From positions 1-12,252 of the forward strand of contig JASHVU010000552.1 in the NCBI GenBank assembly GCA_030044455.1: a stretch of 12,252 nucleotides of DNA, given 5' to 3'. A program made the position numbers and the translations under genes. Of the stretch, positions 5,276-12,252 are shown piece by piece. The notes beneath the pieces were generated by a model that ran no database searches, had not been told where the DNA came from, and saw only the letters and a program-made list of their open reading frames with translations. The DNA is from Acidobacteriaceae bacterium (GTDB lineage: Bacteria > Acidobacteriota > Terriglobia > Terriglobales > Acidobacteriaceae). Every line of letters starts with the position of its first letter. Positions within the stretch are counted from its first letter, which is position 1.

Positions 5276-8200
5276 GTGAAGGTGGAGGGAATGGCGAACC
5301 AGCCGGAGGAAACGCCGACGACTAGAACAGCGTCGTCAGGATCCGCTTTAGAGCGCATCCGGGCCCTGATTCTCTGGCCTACCCTCGGAATCCTTTCGTT
5401 TGCGCTCTGCATTCTCTCGGTATTCCTGCGCATGACTGGCGGTCCGGGATATGACCCGATCCTGGTCTTCTCCGCTGCGGTGGCCGCAGCCGTTCTGGCG
5501 TTGCGTCTGGCAGCAAGAACGCGGGCTGCAGCTCTGCCCATTGTCGCGGGTTCCGATTCGCACAAGGACCTTTTGGATTCGACCGGTCCGGCCGTAGTGG
5601 CGCTGGGCAAGGACGGAAAGCTGTTTTACGCGAATCCCGCCGCGGAGAGGCTGCTCGGATACGATGCAACGGAATTCGGAAACCAATGGCGGACCACCGA
5701 CATCTTTGCACCCGGCGAAGGAGCCCGCCTGCTCGCCGAAATGGAGAAGCTGGCTGGCGTGGATGGTCCGCCTCGGAACTCCCGCGAAGAGGGACTGGCA
5801 GCCTACGTCGAGTGCCTGCGCGCGTTGCCGCCCAGCATGGTGCCCAGCTTCGACGTTCAAATCATGCGAAGGGGCGGTGAGTCCTTCGCGGCCACCCTTC
5901 ATATTTCGGCAATGCGCGATGGGAGCGGAATCGTAACTGGCCTGGTCGCTGTTGCGGTCGATAAAACCGCGACCATCCGGCAGGAAGAGACCTCACGCGA
6001 ATCGCTCGAGCGGTATCGGGATCTGTTTGAGAACTCGACCGAGATGATCGCAACCATCAGCCCTTCCAGTCGTTTCCTCTACGTAAACCCTGCATGGAAA
6101 CGATGCTTTGGCCTCGATGATGCGGCCATGTTGAACCTGGCGTCGTTTGAAGACCTTTTCAGTTCGAGTGGGCGCAGCGAGGTGGCATCGCTCTTCCGGC
6201 GAGCGCTGGTCGGAGAAATTATCGACCGCGCTCCATTAAGGCATCACACCTCTGACGGCAGAGTCCTGGAGTTCGAACTCAGCCTCAGTCAGCGTCAGAA
6301 GGCCGGCGATCCGCTGGCGGTCAGGTGCCTGCTGCGCGACGTGACGCAACAGAAACAGCGCGAGAACCGGCTGGCGCTGCAAATTGCCGTAAGTCAGATT
6401 GTGGGCGAAAATGCATCTCCTGAAGTCGCCTCGATGCGGATTCTTGAAGCTCTGTGCATCTCTCAGGAATGGGATGTTGCGATCGAGTGGCTGGTTGATG
6501 CAAAGGGGAATCGACTGGAGTTTTCCACCGCCTGGGGCGCCCCCGGACGACGGCCTGAAGCTCTGATTCAGGAAAGCATGGGGCTGACGTTGGAACGCGG
6601 TAACGATCTGCCTGGTCAGGCATGGAAAGAAGGTCGGCCGCTATGGGTTGAGGACCTGAACACGGTGCCACCCAGCCCCCGGGTCAAGCTGGCTATGGGA
6701 CAGCAGATGGTCTCGGGCTGGGCCATTCCTGTCCGCTTTGGACACAAGGTGCTGGCGGTTCTTGAGTTCTTCAGCCACTACAATCTGCGCGAAGACCGTG
6801 AGGCGATGGCCGCAACTGAGTCCGCGGCATCAACACTCGGACAGATGCTGGCCCGCACCCACGAGCGGGGACGCGCAGAAGAGCTGTCGCGGCAGCAGGA
6901 AATTCTACTCGACTCGGTTGCCGACGGCATCTTTGGGGTCGACAACCGGGGCATGATCAGCTTCGCCAATCCGGCTGCGGCTCGCATGCTGGGAGCTGAG
7001 GCTGATGCACTCAAAGGCAAACCTGTTCACGATGTGCTGCACGGAGCCGCCAGGCCCGGCAAAAAGTGCGGCGACGATTGTCTTTTGAAACGGAATAGTT
7101 CGCACGCAAGGGCTGCAGCGGGCGAAGATTCCATCTTCAGGGCCGATGGAAGCGCCTTCCCTGCCGAGTATGTGTTGACTCCGATCGCCAATCAGGGACG
7201 TTTCGCCGGTTCGGTGCTGAGCTTCCGCGACATCAGCCAGCGCTATGCCCTCGACCGCTTGAAAGACGAGTTCATTTCCACCGTCAGCCACGAGTTGCGA
7301 ACGCCGCTCACTTCCATCCGTGGCGCCCTTGGCCTGCTCTCTTCGGGAATTCTGGGGAATGTGAACGACAAGGCGGCGAACCTGCTGCGAATCGCACTCA
7401 CAAACTCTGACCGGCTGGTGCGCCTGATCAACGACATTCTGGATCTGGAGCGCATCCAGAGCGGCCGCGAGCCTCTGTTGTTCCGGACCATCCAGTTGGC
7501 CGAAGTGGTGAGGCAGGCGATCGATGGAATGCAGCCGGTCGCCGATGCCGCGGGCGTGCAACTCATTCACGATACAACCCACGTCGAACTGGCAGCCGAT
7601 CCGGATCGGCTGCTCCAGGTGCTCACCAATCTGCTCTCCAACGCAGTCAAGTTCTCCCCGCCAAACTCAACTGTTTCGGTAATGATGCGCCCCGGACTCA
7701 GCGGCGTCACTCTGTCGGTTATCGACCAGGGGCGCGGCATTCCCGCCGACAAGCTGGAGGCAATCTTCGGACGATTCCAGCAGGTCGATGCCTCCGATTC
7801 CCGGCAAAAGGGCGGCAGCGGTCTCGGTCTTGCCATCTGCCGAACCATCGTCCTGCAGCACACCGGTCGGATTTGGGCGGAGCGGAACCCGGTCCGCGGT
7901 TCGACTTTCCGCGTGTTCCTGCCCTATCAGCCCACAAAGCCCGAGCCGGGATCACCACTGGAACCTGAAGACGTGGCTGAAAACGGAGTTGTGCTCCTGG
8001 CCGGCGTGGCTGGCGAATCGCATACTCGGATTGCGAACCAGTTGATGCGCCATGGATTCAGGGTCATTGTCGCATCCACAACCGAAGAGACCCTGGCTGC
8101 GGCCCACGAACCGGTCCAGGCAATCCTGCTCGACACCTCCCTCGACGGAATGAACGGCTGGGAAATTCTGCCCAAACTGCGCAAGGTTGATCGCGAAGGG

Positions 8201-8764
8201 CACACGCCAATCGTCTTGCTGTGCGTCGAAGGTCCTCAAGGAGCAGCCGATCTGCCCCAGGGTGCGGAAGGACATTTGATCGAGCCGCTCGAAGAAGATA
8301 CTTTGCTTTCTGAACTTGCCAGGGTGCTCTGCGGCCCCGGAGAAAAAGCCCGCATTCTCGTTGTGGAAGACGACCTGGACCTGGCCGGGGTCATTGCAGC
8401 GGTTTTCAATCGGGACGGAATTGAAGTCAAGGTGGCCCATACCCTGCACGATGCAACGGATAGCTGCGCCAAATTTGAACCCCATCTCATGGTGCTCGAC
8501 ATTGGATTGCCCGATGGCAACGGTTTCAACGTGGTTGACTGGCTCCGCCAGAGGGAGAATCTCGCCCGGTTGCCGCTGGTCGTCTATTCAGGCCGCGATC
8601 TTTCCCCGGCTGAGCGGCGCATGCTCACGCTGGGGCCAACACATTTTCTGGCCAAGGCTCGCGTCCAGCCCCAGCAGCTTGAAGCGCTTGTGCTCACCAT
8701 GCTGCGGCGAACTCGAATCATGGATGAAACAGCATCGTCGGAGCCAACCATACCGAATTCGTAA
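5276..8764 (+). CDS. Membrane hybrid sensor histidine kinase (PAS-PAS-GAF-PAS-HisKA-HATPase-REC-REC)
   Basis: The protein has 1162 residues. Two membrane helices (about 30-51, 61-80) have a very short connector, so sensing is probably cytoplasmic. Then follow PAS (about 95-235), PAS (246-370), GAF (about 380-525), PAS (about 543-655), and HisKA with phospho-His672 in SHELRTP. The HATPase domain has Asn789 in LLSNAVKF, then DQGRGIP and GGSGLGLAI. The first receiver (904-1016) looks inactive: no acidic pair, Cys983 at the Ser/Thr position and Glu1003 at the Lys position, although Asp953 remains. The second receiver (about 1027-1145) has Glu1031-Asp1032-Asp1033, phospho-Asp1075, Ser in VVYSGRD and Lys1127. 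The third PAS has His589, Cys598 and Cys602. The GTG at 5276 and the ATG at 5291 are both possible starts; GGAGG lies only two bases before the ATG, which is too close. Stand-alone receiver and Hpt genes follow, so a multistep phosphorelay is likely. The input signal is unknown. Confidence 0.92.
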   Translation: MKVEGMANQPEETPTTRTASSGSALERIRALILWPTLGILSFALCILSVFLRMTGGPGYDPILVFSAAVAAAVLALRLAARTRAAALPIVAGSDSHKDLLDSTGPAVVALGKDGKLFYANPAAERLLGYDATEFGNQWRTTDIFAPGEGARLLAEMEKLAGVDGPPRNSREEGLAAYVECLRALPPSMVPSFDVQIMRRGGESFAATLHISAMRDGSGIVTGLVAVAVDKTATIRQEETSRESLERYRDLFENSTEMIATISPSSRFLYVNPAWKRCFGLDDAAMLNLASFEDLFSSSGRSEVASLFRRALVGEIIDRAPLRHHTSDGRVLEFELSLSQRQKAGDPLAVRCLLRDVTQQKQRENRLALQIAVSQIVGENASPEVASMRILEALCISQEWDVAIEWLVDAKGNRLEFSTAWGAPGRRPEALIQESMGLTLERGNDLPGQAWKEGRPLWVEDLNTVPPSPRVKLAMGQQMVSGWAIPVRFGHKVLAVLEFFSHYNLREDREAMAATESAASTLGQMLARTHERGRAEELSRQQEILLDSVADGIFGVDNRGMISFANPAAARMLGAEADALKGKPVHDVLHGAARPGKKCGDDCLLKRNSSHARAAAGEDSIFRADGSAFPAEYVLTPIANQGRFAGSVLSFRDISQRYALDRLKDEFISTVSHELRTPLTSIRGALGLLSSGILGNVNDKAANLLRIALTNSDRLVRLINDILDLERIQSGREPLLFRTIQLAEVVRQAIDGMQPVADAAGVQLIHDTTHVELAADPDRLLQVLTNLLSNAVKFSPPNSTVSVMMRPGLSGVTLSVIDQGRGIPADKLEAIFGRFQQVDASDSRQKGGSGLGLAICRTIVLQHTGRIWAERNPVRGSTFRVFLPYQPTKPEPGSPLEPEDVAENGVVLLAGVAGESHTRIANQLMRHGFRVIVASTTEETLAAAHEPVQAILLDTSLDGMNGWEILPKLRKVDREGHTPIVLLCVEGPQGAADLPQGAEGHLIEPLEEDTLLSELARVLCGPGEKARILVVEDDLDLAGVIAAVFNRDGIEVKVAHTLHDATDSCAKFEPHLMVLDIGLPDGNGFNVVDWLRQRENLARLPLVVYSGRDLSPAERRMLTLGPTHFLAKARVQPQQLEALVLTMLRRTRIMDETASSEPTIPNS

Positions 8765-8823
8765 GTCTTTCGTAACTATCTCGCCATCGACAAGCCGATG
8801 CGCGGAACCAACAATGGAATTCG

Positions 8824-8827
8824 AGGA
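8824..8827 (+). promoter_or_regulatory. Ribosome binding site fixing the GTG start of the receiver gene
   Basis: AGGA, within GAGGAAAG (8823-8830), sits eight bases before the GTG at 8836 and supports this non-ATG start. No ATG occurs in frame near the start of the receiver fold. Confidence 0.75.
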
Positions 8828-8835
8828 AAGTTCAC

Positions 8836-9210
8836 GTGACACGCAAGGTCCTCATCATCGACGACGAAGACGATATCCGCGAAGTAGCTGCGCTCAGCCT
8901 TGAAAGCGTTGCAGGCTGGGAAGTGATTACCGCCGGGTCAGGTGCCCAGGGGCTGGCTCGCGCTGCCGAGCACCAGCCTGACGCCATTTTGCTGGATGTG
9001 ATGATGCCGGGCATGGATGGCCCGACAACATTTATAGAGCTGCGCAAGAATCCTCATACGGCAAAGATTCCCGTGCTGCTGCTGACCGCAAAGGTGCAGA
9101 GCACCGATCAGCGCCGATTCGCCGATTTGGGCGTTGAGGCGGTGCTTTTCAAGCCTTTCGATCCCATGACCCTCTCCACGCAGATCGAAAGCGCACTGGG
9201 CTGGAGCTGA
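8836..9210 (+). CDS. Single-domain response regulator (CheY-like receiver)
   Basis: The 124-residue product is a receiver domain and nothing else. It has the acidic pocket Asp9-Asp10 (VLIIDDEDD), phospho-acceptor Asp54 (ILLDVMMPGMDG), Thr84 (LLLTA) and Lys106-Pro107 (VLFKPFD), so it should be phosphorylatable. With no output domain it must act by protein-protein contact or as a phosphate shuttle or sink. It starts with GTG behind a good ribosome binding site, 71 bases after the hybrid kinase stop. A stand-alone Hpt gene begins 13 bases after its stop. This order suggests it is the terminal receiver of the relay, taking phosphate from the Hpt protein, although direct phosphorylation by the kinase is also possible. 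Confidence 0.92.
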   Translation: MTRKVLIIDDEDDIREVAALSLESVAGWEVITAGSGAQGLARAAEHQPDAILLDVMMPGMDGPTTFIELRKNPHTAKIPVLLLTAKVQSTDQRRFADLGVEAVLFKPFDPMTLSTQIESALGWS

Positions 9211-9223
9211 GGCGCTTCGCACC

Positions 9224-9583
9224 GTGGACTCTTTGGACGAGAGCGAGGACCGGAAAAAGGGAGCTGAGATTACTGCGGCGCTCGATCGCCTGTGGGTCCG
9301 GTTCCTTCCTGAAATACTGGCCCGCGTGGAGATTCTTGAGTCCGCTGCGCTGGCTCTGGGCAGCGAAACGCTCTCCCCAACTCAACGGGAATCCGCAACC
9401 AGCGCTGCCCACAAGCTGGCTGGCACCTTGGGCACTTTCAGTCTGGTGCGCGGAACTGAAGTGGCGCGAGAGCTCGAGCATCTCTATGCCAGTGGCGAAG
9501 GGCCCAGCCCCGAAACCGCTGCGCAGAAGGCCCGGGAGCTGCGGGAGATGATCGAAGGGCGCTCTGCGACGGCGGCCGGCTGA
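9224..9583 (+). CDS. Stand-alone Hpt (histidine phosphotransfer) protein
   Basis: The 119-residue, all-helical-looking product has the size of a free Hpt protein. It carries the signature AAHKLAGTLGTFSL with His63 as the likely phospho-accepting residue, followed by Lys64, Leu65, Ala66 and Gly67 as in the H-K-L-x-G consensus. Hpt proteins move phosphate from a hybrid kinase receiver to a second receiver. Its place directly behind a hybrid kinase and a lone receiver strongly supports that job here. The GTG at 9224 follows the receiver stop by 13 bases, with a weak TGAGG (9208-9212) eleven bases upstream. No ATG is available near the N-terminus, so the exact start is less certain than the family call. 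Confidence 0.85.
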   Translation: MDSLDESEDRKKGAEITAALDRLWVRFLPEILARVEILESAALALGSETLSPTQRESATSAAHKLAGTLGTFSLVRGTEVARELEHLYASGEGPSPETAAQKARELREMIEGRSATAAG

Positions 9584-9608
9584 AGCATTCCACAACAGAA
9601 TCCCCTGT

Positions 9609-9631
9609 TATATACCTGCTCCCGTACGGGA
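9609..9631 (+). promoter_or_regulatory. Candidate xseA promoter -10 followed by a 12-bp palindrome
   Basis: In the 68-base gap before xseA, TATATA (9609-9614) could serve as a -10 box, though no good -35 is seen. Five bases later lies the perfect palindrome TCCCGTACGGGA (9620-9631), where a dimeric regulator could bind near the transcription start. With no T run next to it, a terminator is unlikely. Confidence 0.35.
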
Positions 9632-9651
9632 ACCAATTAAACTTTCCTAGG

Positions 9652-11073
9652 ATGTTCTCTCACGATCCATTCGCGCCACAGCTTGACTTGACCTTTGAAG
9701 AACCGCGAAGCGCCCGCCGCATCTGGCCGGTGCGCGAATTGGTGGCGCAGGTGCGGGAGCTGGTCGAACAGGAATACAGTGACGTTTGGGTCGAAGGCGA
9801 GATATCAAACTTCCGCCCTGCGCCCTCCGGCCATGTCTATTTCACCCTCAGAGACGCCGACGCCCAGTTGCCTATCGTGCTCTTCCGCCGCCAGGCCATG
9901 CTGCTGCGCTTCAGGCCTGAAGACGGCCTGCACGTGCTGGTGCGCGGACATGTGAGCGTCTACGAGCAGCGCGGGCAAATGCAATTGGTAGCGGAAACCA
10001 TGGAGCCGGTGGGCGCAGGTTCGCTGCAGCTTGCCTTTGAGCAACTGAAAGAGCGGCTGAAGGCCGAGGGCCTCTTCGATGCCGCACGCAAGCGGCCCTT
10101 GCCGGCTTTTCCCCGCGCCGTCGGAATTGTTACTTCCCCAACCGGCGCGGTCATTCGCGATTTCCTGAACATCGTCAACCGCCGTCATGCAGGCTTGAGC
10201 ATCTTTCTTTTCCCGGTAACGGTGCAAGGCGACTCTGCTCCGGGGGAGATTGAAGCAGCCATTGAATCGCTCCATCAGGCAAATATCGTCGACCTCATAG
10301 TCGTCGCGCGCGGCGGGGGCTCGCTTGAAGATCTGGCAGCCTTCAACTCCGAGCGCGTGGCCCGCGCGATTGCCGGATCAAAACTTCCCGTGGTCTCCGC
10401 AGTTGGCCACGAAACCGATTTCACCATCGCCGACTTTGCTGCCGATCTTCGCGCTCCCACTCCTTCTGCCGCCGCAGAGCTGATCACCGAAGCACAGCAC
10501 AAAATTGCAGAGCACCTCGCAGAACACTCTCATCGGCTCGAGCGGGCGATGCGTTTCCAGCTACTGAAGGCTCACCAGCGATTGCATCGCGTGCCGGCCA
10601 CCCGCGCCGAGACGCGCCTTTCTACCCTGCTGCACGGGTCTGCGCAAAGGCTCGATGAACTCAGCCTCCGTCTTGAAGGCGTGATCGCGGCGCAATTGCA
10701 GTCAGGCCGCAATCATGTCGCCAATCTTGCGGCATCGGTTCTGCGTCACGATCCCCGTCAGCAGGTAGCCCATGCGCGCGAGCACCTGAATGACTTCCGT
10801 TCCCGGCTGGCGCGCACACTCGAGCGGCGCATACAGATTGCAACCGCCAGCCTCGGCTCACTCGACGCGCGCCTGCATTCACTCTCGCCTCTCGCTGTTC
10901 TCGATCGCGGCTATGCGCTCGTCATTGCAGCCGATGGCGCTATCGTCAGATCGGCGACGCAGATCCAAGCAGGGGAAACACTCACGACACGAATTTCAGA
11001 CGGAAGCTTCACGAGTCGCGTCACAGGCGTTGCGAAGGTCCAATCAGAATCTAAAGAGAACGGGAAACGATGA
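9652..11073 (+). CDS. xseA: Exodeoxyribonuclease VII large subunit
   Basis: Exonuclease VII degrades single-stranded DNA from both ends in repair; XseA is the catalytic chain and binds several XseB small subunits. The 473-residue length fits the family. An OB-fold N-terminal domain (about 23-120: RRIWPVRELVAQVRELVEQE, then VWVEGEISNF and GHVYFTLRD) precedes the nuclease domain. That domain has VTSPTGAVIRD (160-170), ARGGGSLEDLAAFNSE (from about 219) and VGHETDFTIADFA (from 251), then LRAPTPSAAAE. A long helical region (about 290-420) and the C-terminal DRGYALV segment complete the protein. The ATG at 9652 has no clear Shine-Dalgarno beyond an adjacent AGG. The stop overlaps the glmM start (ATGA at 11070-11073), suggesting translational coupling. 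No xseB follows, which is unusual for a large subunit gene. Confidence 0.95.
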   Translation: MFSHDPFAPQLDLTFEEPRSARRIWPVRELVAQVRELVEQEYSDVWVEGEISNFRPAPSGHVYFTLRDADAQLPIVLFRRQAMLLRFRPEDGLHVLVRGHVSVYEQRGQMQLVAETMEPVGAGSLQLAFEQLKERLKAEGLFDAARKRPLPAFPRAVGIVTSPTGAVIRDFLNIVNRRHAGLSIFLFPVTVQGDSAPGEIEAAIESLHQANIVDLIVVARGGGSLEDLAAFNSERVARAIAGSKLPVVSAVGHETDFTIADFAADLRAPTPSAAAELITEAQHKIAEHLAEHSHRLERAMRFQLLKAHQRLHRVPATRAETRLSTLLHGSAQRLDELSLRLEGVIAAQLQSGRNHVANLAASVLRHDPRQQVAHAREHLNDFRSRLARTLERRIQIATASLGSLDARLHSLSPLAVLDRGYALVIAADGAIVRSATQIQAGETLTTRISDGSFTSRVTGVAKVQSESKENGKR

Positions 11074-12252
11074 CAGCCGGCACGCGCAAGCTATTTGGCA
11101 CTGACGGAATTCGCGGAGTTGCGGGCGAATATCCCCTCGATCCACGAACTGTTTACGCGACTGGACTGGCGCTGGGCCACTCGTTGAAGAAAAAAGACCC
11201 GCGGCCGCGCGTTCTGCTGGGGCGCGACACGCGCGAATCGAGCCCCTGGATAGCAACAACACTGGCCGCGGCTCTGCGCCAGACCGGCGCGAAGGTTGAA
11301 AGCGCCGGCGTCGTACCGACGCCGGCCATCGCTTACCTGGCACGCGCGCACGGTTTCCAGGCTGGCGTGGTCATTTCTGCCTCGCACAATCCCTGGCACG
11401 ACAACGGCATCAAGCTCTTTGGCGGTGACGGATTTAAATTGCCCGACGCGGTGGAACTGGCTATAGAAGAAGAGATCCTGTTCCATGCGTCGACGGGCAG
11501 CGTTGCTGATGTCAACAGCCTGCCGCCCGTCGAAGACAAGCCGGCGCTGCAGAGCGATTACATCCAGTTTCTCCGCACCTCGCTCCCCAACCTTTCGCTG
11601 GGCGAGATGAAGCTGGTTGTGGATTGCGCGAACGGCGCTGCGGCGGCGGTTGCGCCGGAACTCTTCCGGCGTCTCAATCGAGATGGGTGCGCAACGGTGA
11701 CGCTGCTGAACGTTGCCCCGGATGGGCGCAACATCAATGCCAACTGTGGCGCGCTCCATCCTGATTTCGTGGCCGCAGAAGTGAAAGAGCGCGGCGCTAT
11801 CATGGGCCTCACCTTTGACGGCGACGCCGATCGCTGCATGCTGGCCGGCTCGCACGGCAACGTGATCAATGGCGATGCAATCCTGCTGATGGTCGGCCGC
11901 GATCTGAAGGCCCGCGGTCTGCTCGCCGGTGATCTGGTTGTCGCCACCACCATGTCGAACATGGGGCTCGAAGCGGCGCTCAAACGCGGCGGCATCAGCA
12001 TGCTGCGCGCACCGGTGGGCGATCGCTACGTTCTTGAAGAAATGCTGAAGTCGAAAGCTGCGCTGGGAGGCGAGCAGTCCGGGCACGTCCTGCTCCCGCA
12101 TCTGGCCACGACCGGCGATGGATTGCTGACAGCACTTGTGATTCTTGAGCTGGTTTCGCGCACCGGCAAGACCGTGGATGAGTTGACAGCTGACTTGAAG
12201 GTTTTTCCCCAAGTGATTGTGAATGTAAAGGTAAAAGAGAGAAAGCCGTTAA
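11070..12252 (+). CDS. glmM: Phosphoglucosamine mutase GlmM, 3' end beyond window
   Basis: GlmM converts glucosamine-6-phosphate to glucosamine-1-phosphate, the step before UDP-GlcNAc synthesis for peptidoglycan and outer-membrane precursors. The N-terminal KLFGTDGIRGVAGE is diagnostic. The phospho-serine is Ser105 in VVISASHNPWHDNGIK. The magnesium loop is Asp250-Gly-Asp252-Ala-Asp254-Arg255 (TFDGDADR). The sugar-binding loop is Gly-Gly-Glu335-Gln-Ser337-Gly-His339 (GGEQSGH). The visible 394 codons remain open to the last base, and family length (about 445-450) implies that roughly 50 residues of the C-terminal domain lie outside. The terminal 'taa' of the window is not in this frame. GGGAA precedes the ATG, which overlaps the xseA stop by ATGA. 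A long opposite-strand open frame over this gene is a shadow. Confidence 0.95.
   Translation, partial: MTAGTRKLFGTDGIRGVAGEYPLDPRTVYATGLALGHSLKKKDPRPRVLLGRDTRESSPWIATTLAAALRQTGAKVESAGVVPTPAIAYLARAHGFQAGVVISASHNPWHDNGIKLFGGDGFKLPDAVELAIEEEILFHASTGSVADVNSLPPVEDKPALQSDYIQFLRTSLPNLSLGEMKLVVDCANGAAAAVAPELFRRLNRDGCATVTLLNVAPDGRNINANCGALHPDFVAAEVKERGAIMGLTFDGDADRCMLAGSHGNVINGDAILLMVGRDLKARGLLAGDLVVATTMSNMGLEAALKRGGISMLRAPVGDRYVLEEMLKSKAALGGEQSGHVLLPHLATTGDGLLTALVILELVSRTGKTVDELTADLKVFPQVIVNVKVKERKPL

Noticed and set aside
6905..7582. Long minus-strand open frames within the hybrid kinase (also 7952-8485)
   Set aside because: They are opposite conserved PAS, HisKA and receiver domains with clear motifs on the plus strand and show no family resemblance.
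11091..12212. A 373-codon minus-strand open frame opposite glmM
   Set aside because: It lies entirely opposite unmistakable glmM coding sequence, resembles no family, and is rich in His/Arg/Cys as expected for a shadow frame in high-GC DNA.

Overview
This window looks like a chromosomal segment of a high-GC, Gram-negative-type bacterium, most likely an acidobacterium (Acidobacteriota, Terriglobia-like). That placement is an inference. It rests on the RuvC variant with a GIDCGT start motif, a FecR-domain protein carrying a DUF6600-like aromatic region, an S1/P1 nuclease with an N-G-W-x-G-P-N-P-N-G-Y segment, and overall codon use. There are nine protein-coding genes, the last one cut by the window edge. 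I see no tRNA, rRNA, CRISPR array, insertion sequence, integrase or phage gene, so this reads as core-type chromosome and not a mobile island.

Left part (1-3453), minus strand: an exported FecR-domain protein with four cysteines in an aromatic region and a poly-glycine tail, ending at a convincing intrinsic terminator. Upstream of it lies a pair in which the Holliday junction resolvase gene ruvC overlaps, by ATGA, a gene for a small exported protein of unknown function.

Middle (3454-5275): a plus-strand DUF2062 membrane protein convergent with a minus-strand secreted zinc-dependent S1/P1-type nuclease. A 353-base divergent intergenic region follows, containing several perfect hairpins or dyads. 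One spans a TTGACA box in front of the nuclease gene and another sits just upstream of the kinase start.

Right part (5276-9583), plus strand: a complete multistep phosphorelay. It consists of a 1162-residue membrane hybrid histidine kinase (2 TM, PAS, PAS, GAF, PAS, HisKA, HATPase, degenerate receiver, intact receiver), a stand-alone receiver protein and a stand-alone Hpt protein. No DNA-binding or enzymatic output domain is encoded, so phosphate would flow kinase to C-terminal receiver to Hpt to the CheY-like protein, and the final target is unknown.

Right end (9584-12252): xseA (exonuclease VII large subunit) overlaps glmM (phosphoglucosamine mutase, peptidoglycan precursor synthesis) by ATGA. 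No xseB lies between them, and glmM runs off the window still in an open frame.

I found no clearly new defence or mobile system. The most interesting signals are the orphan phosphorelay with its degenerate receiver and a His/Cys motif in a PAS domain, the structured divergent intergenic region, and the Cys/poly-Gly architecture of the FecR protein.
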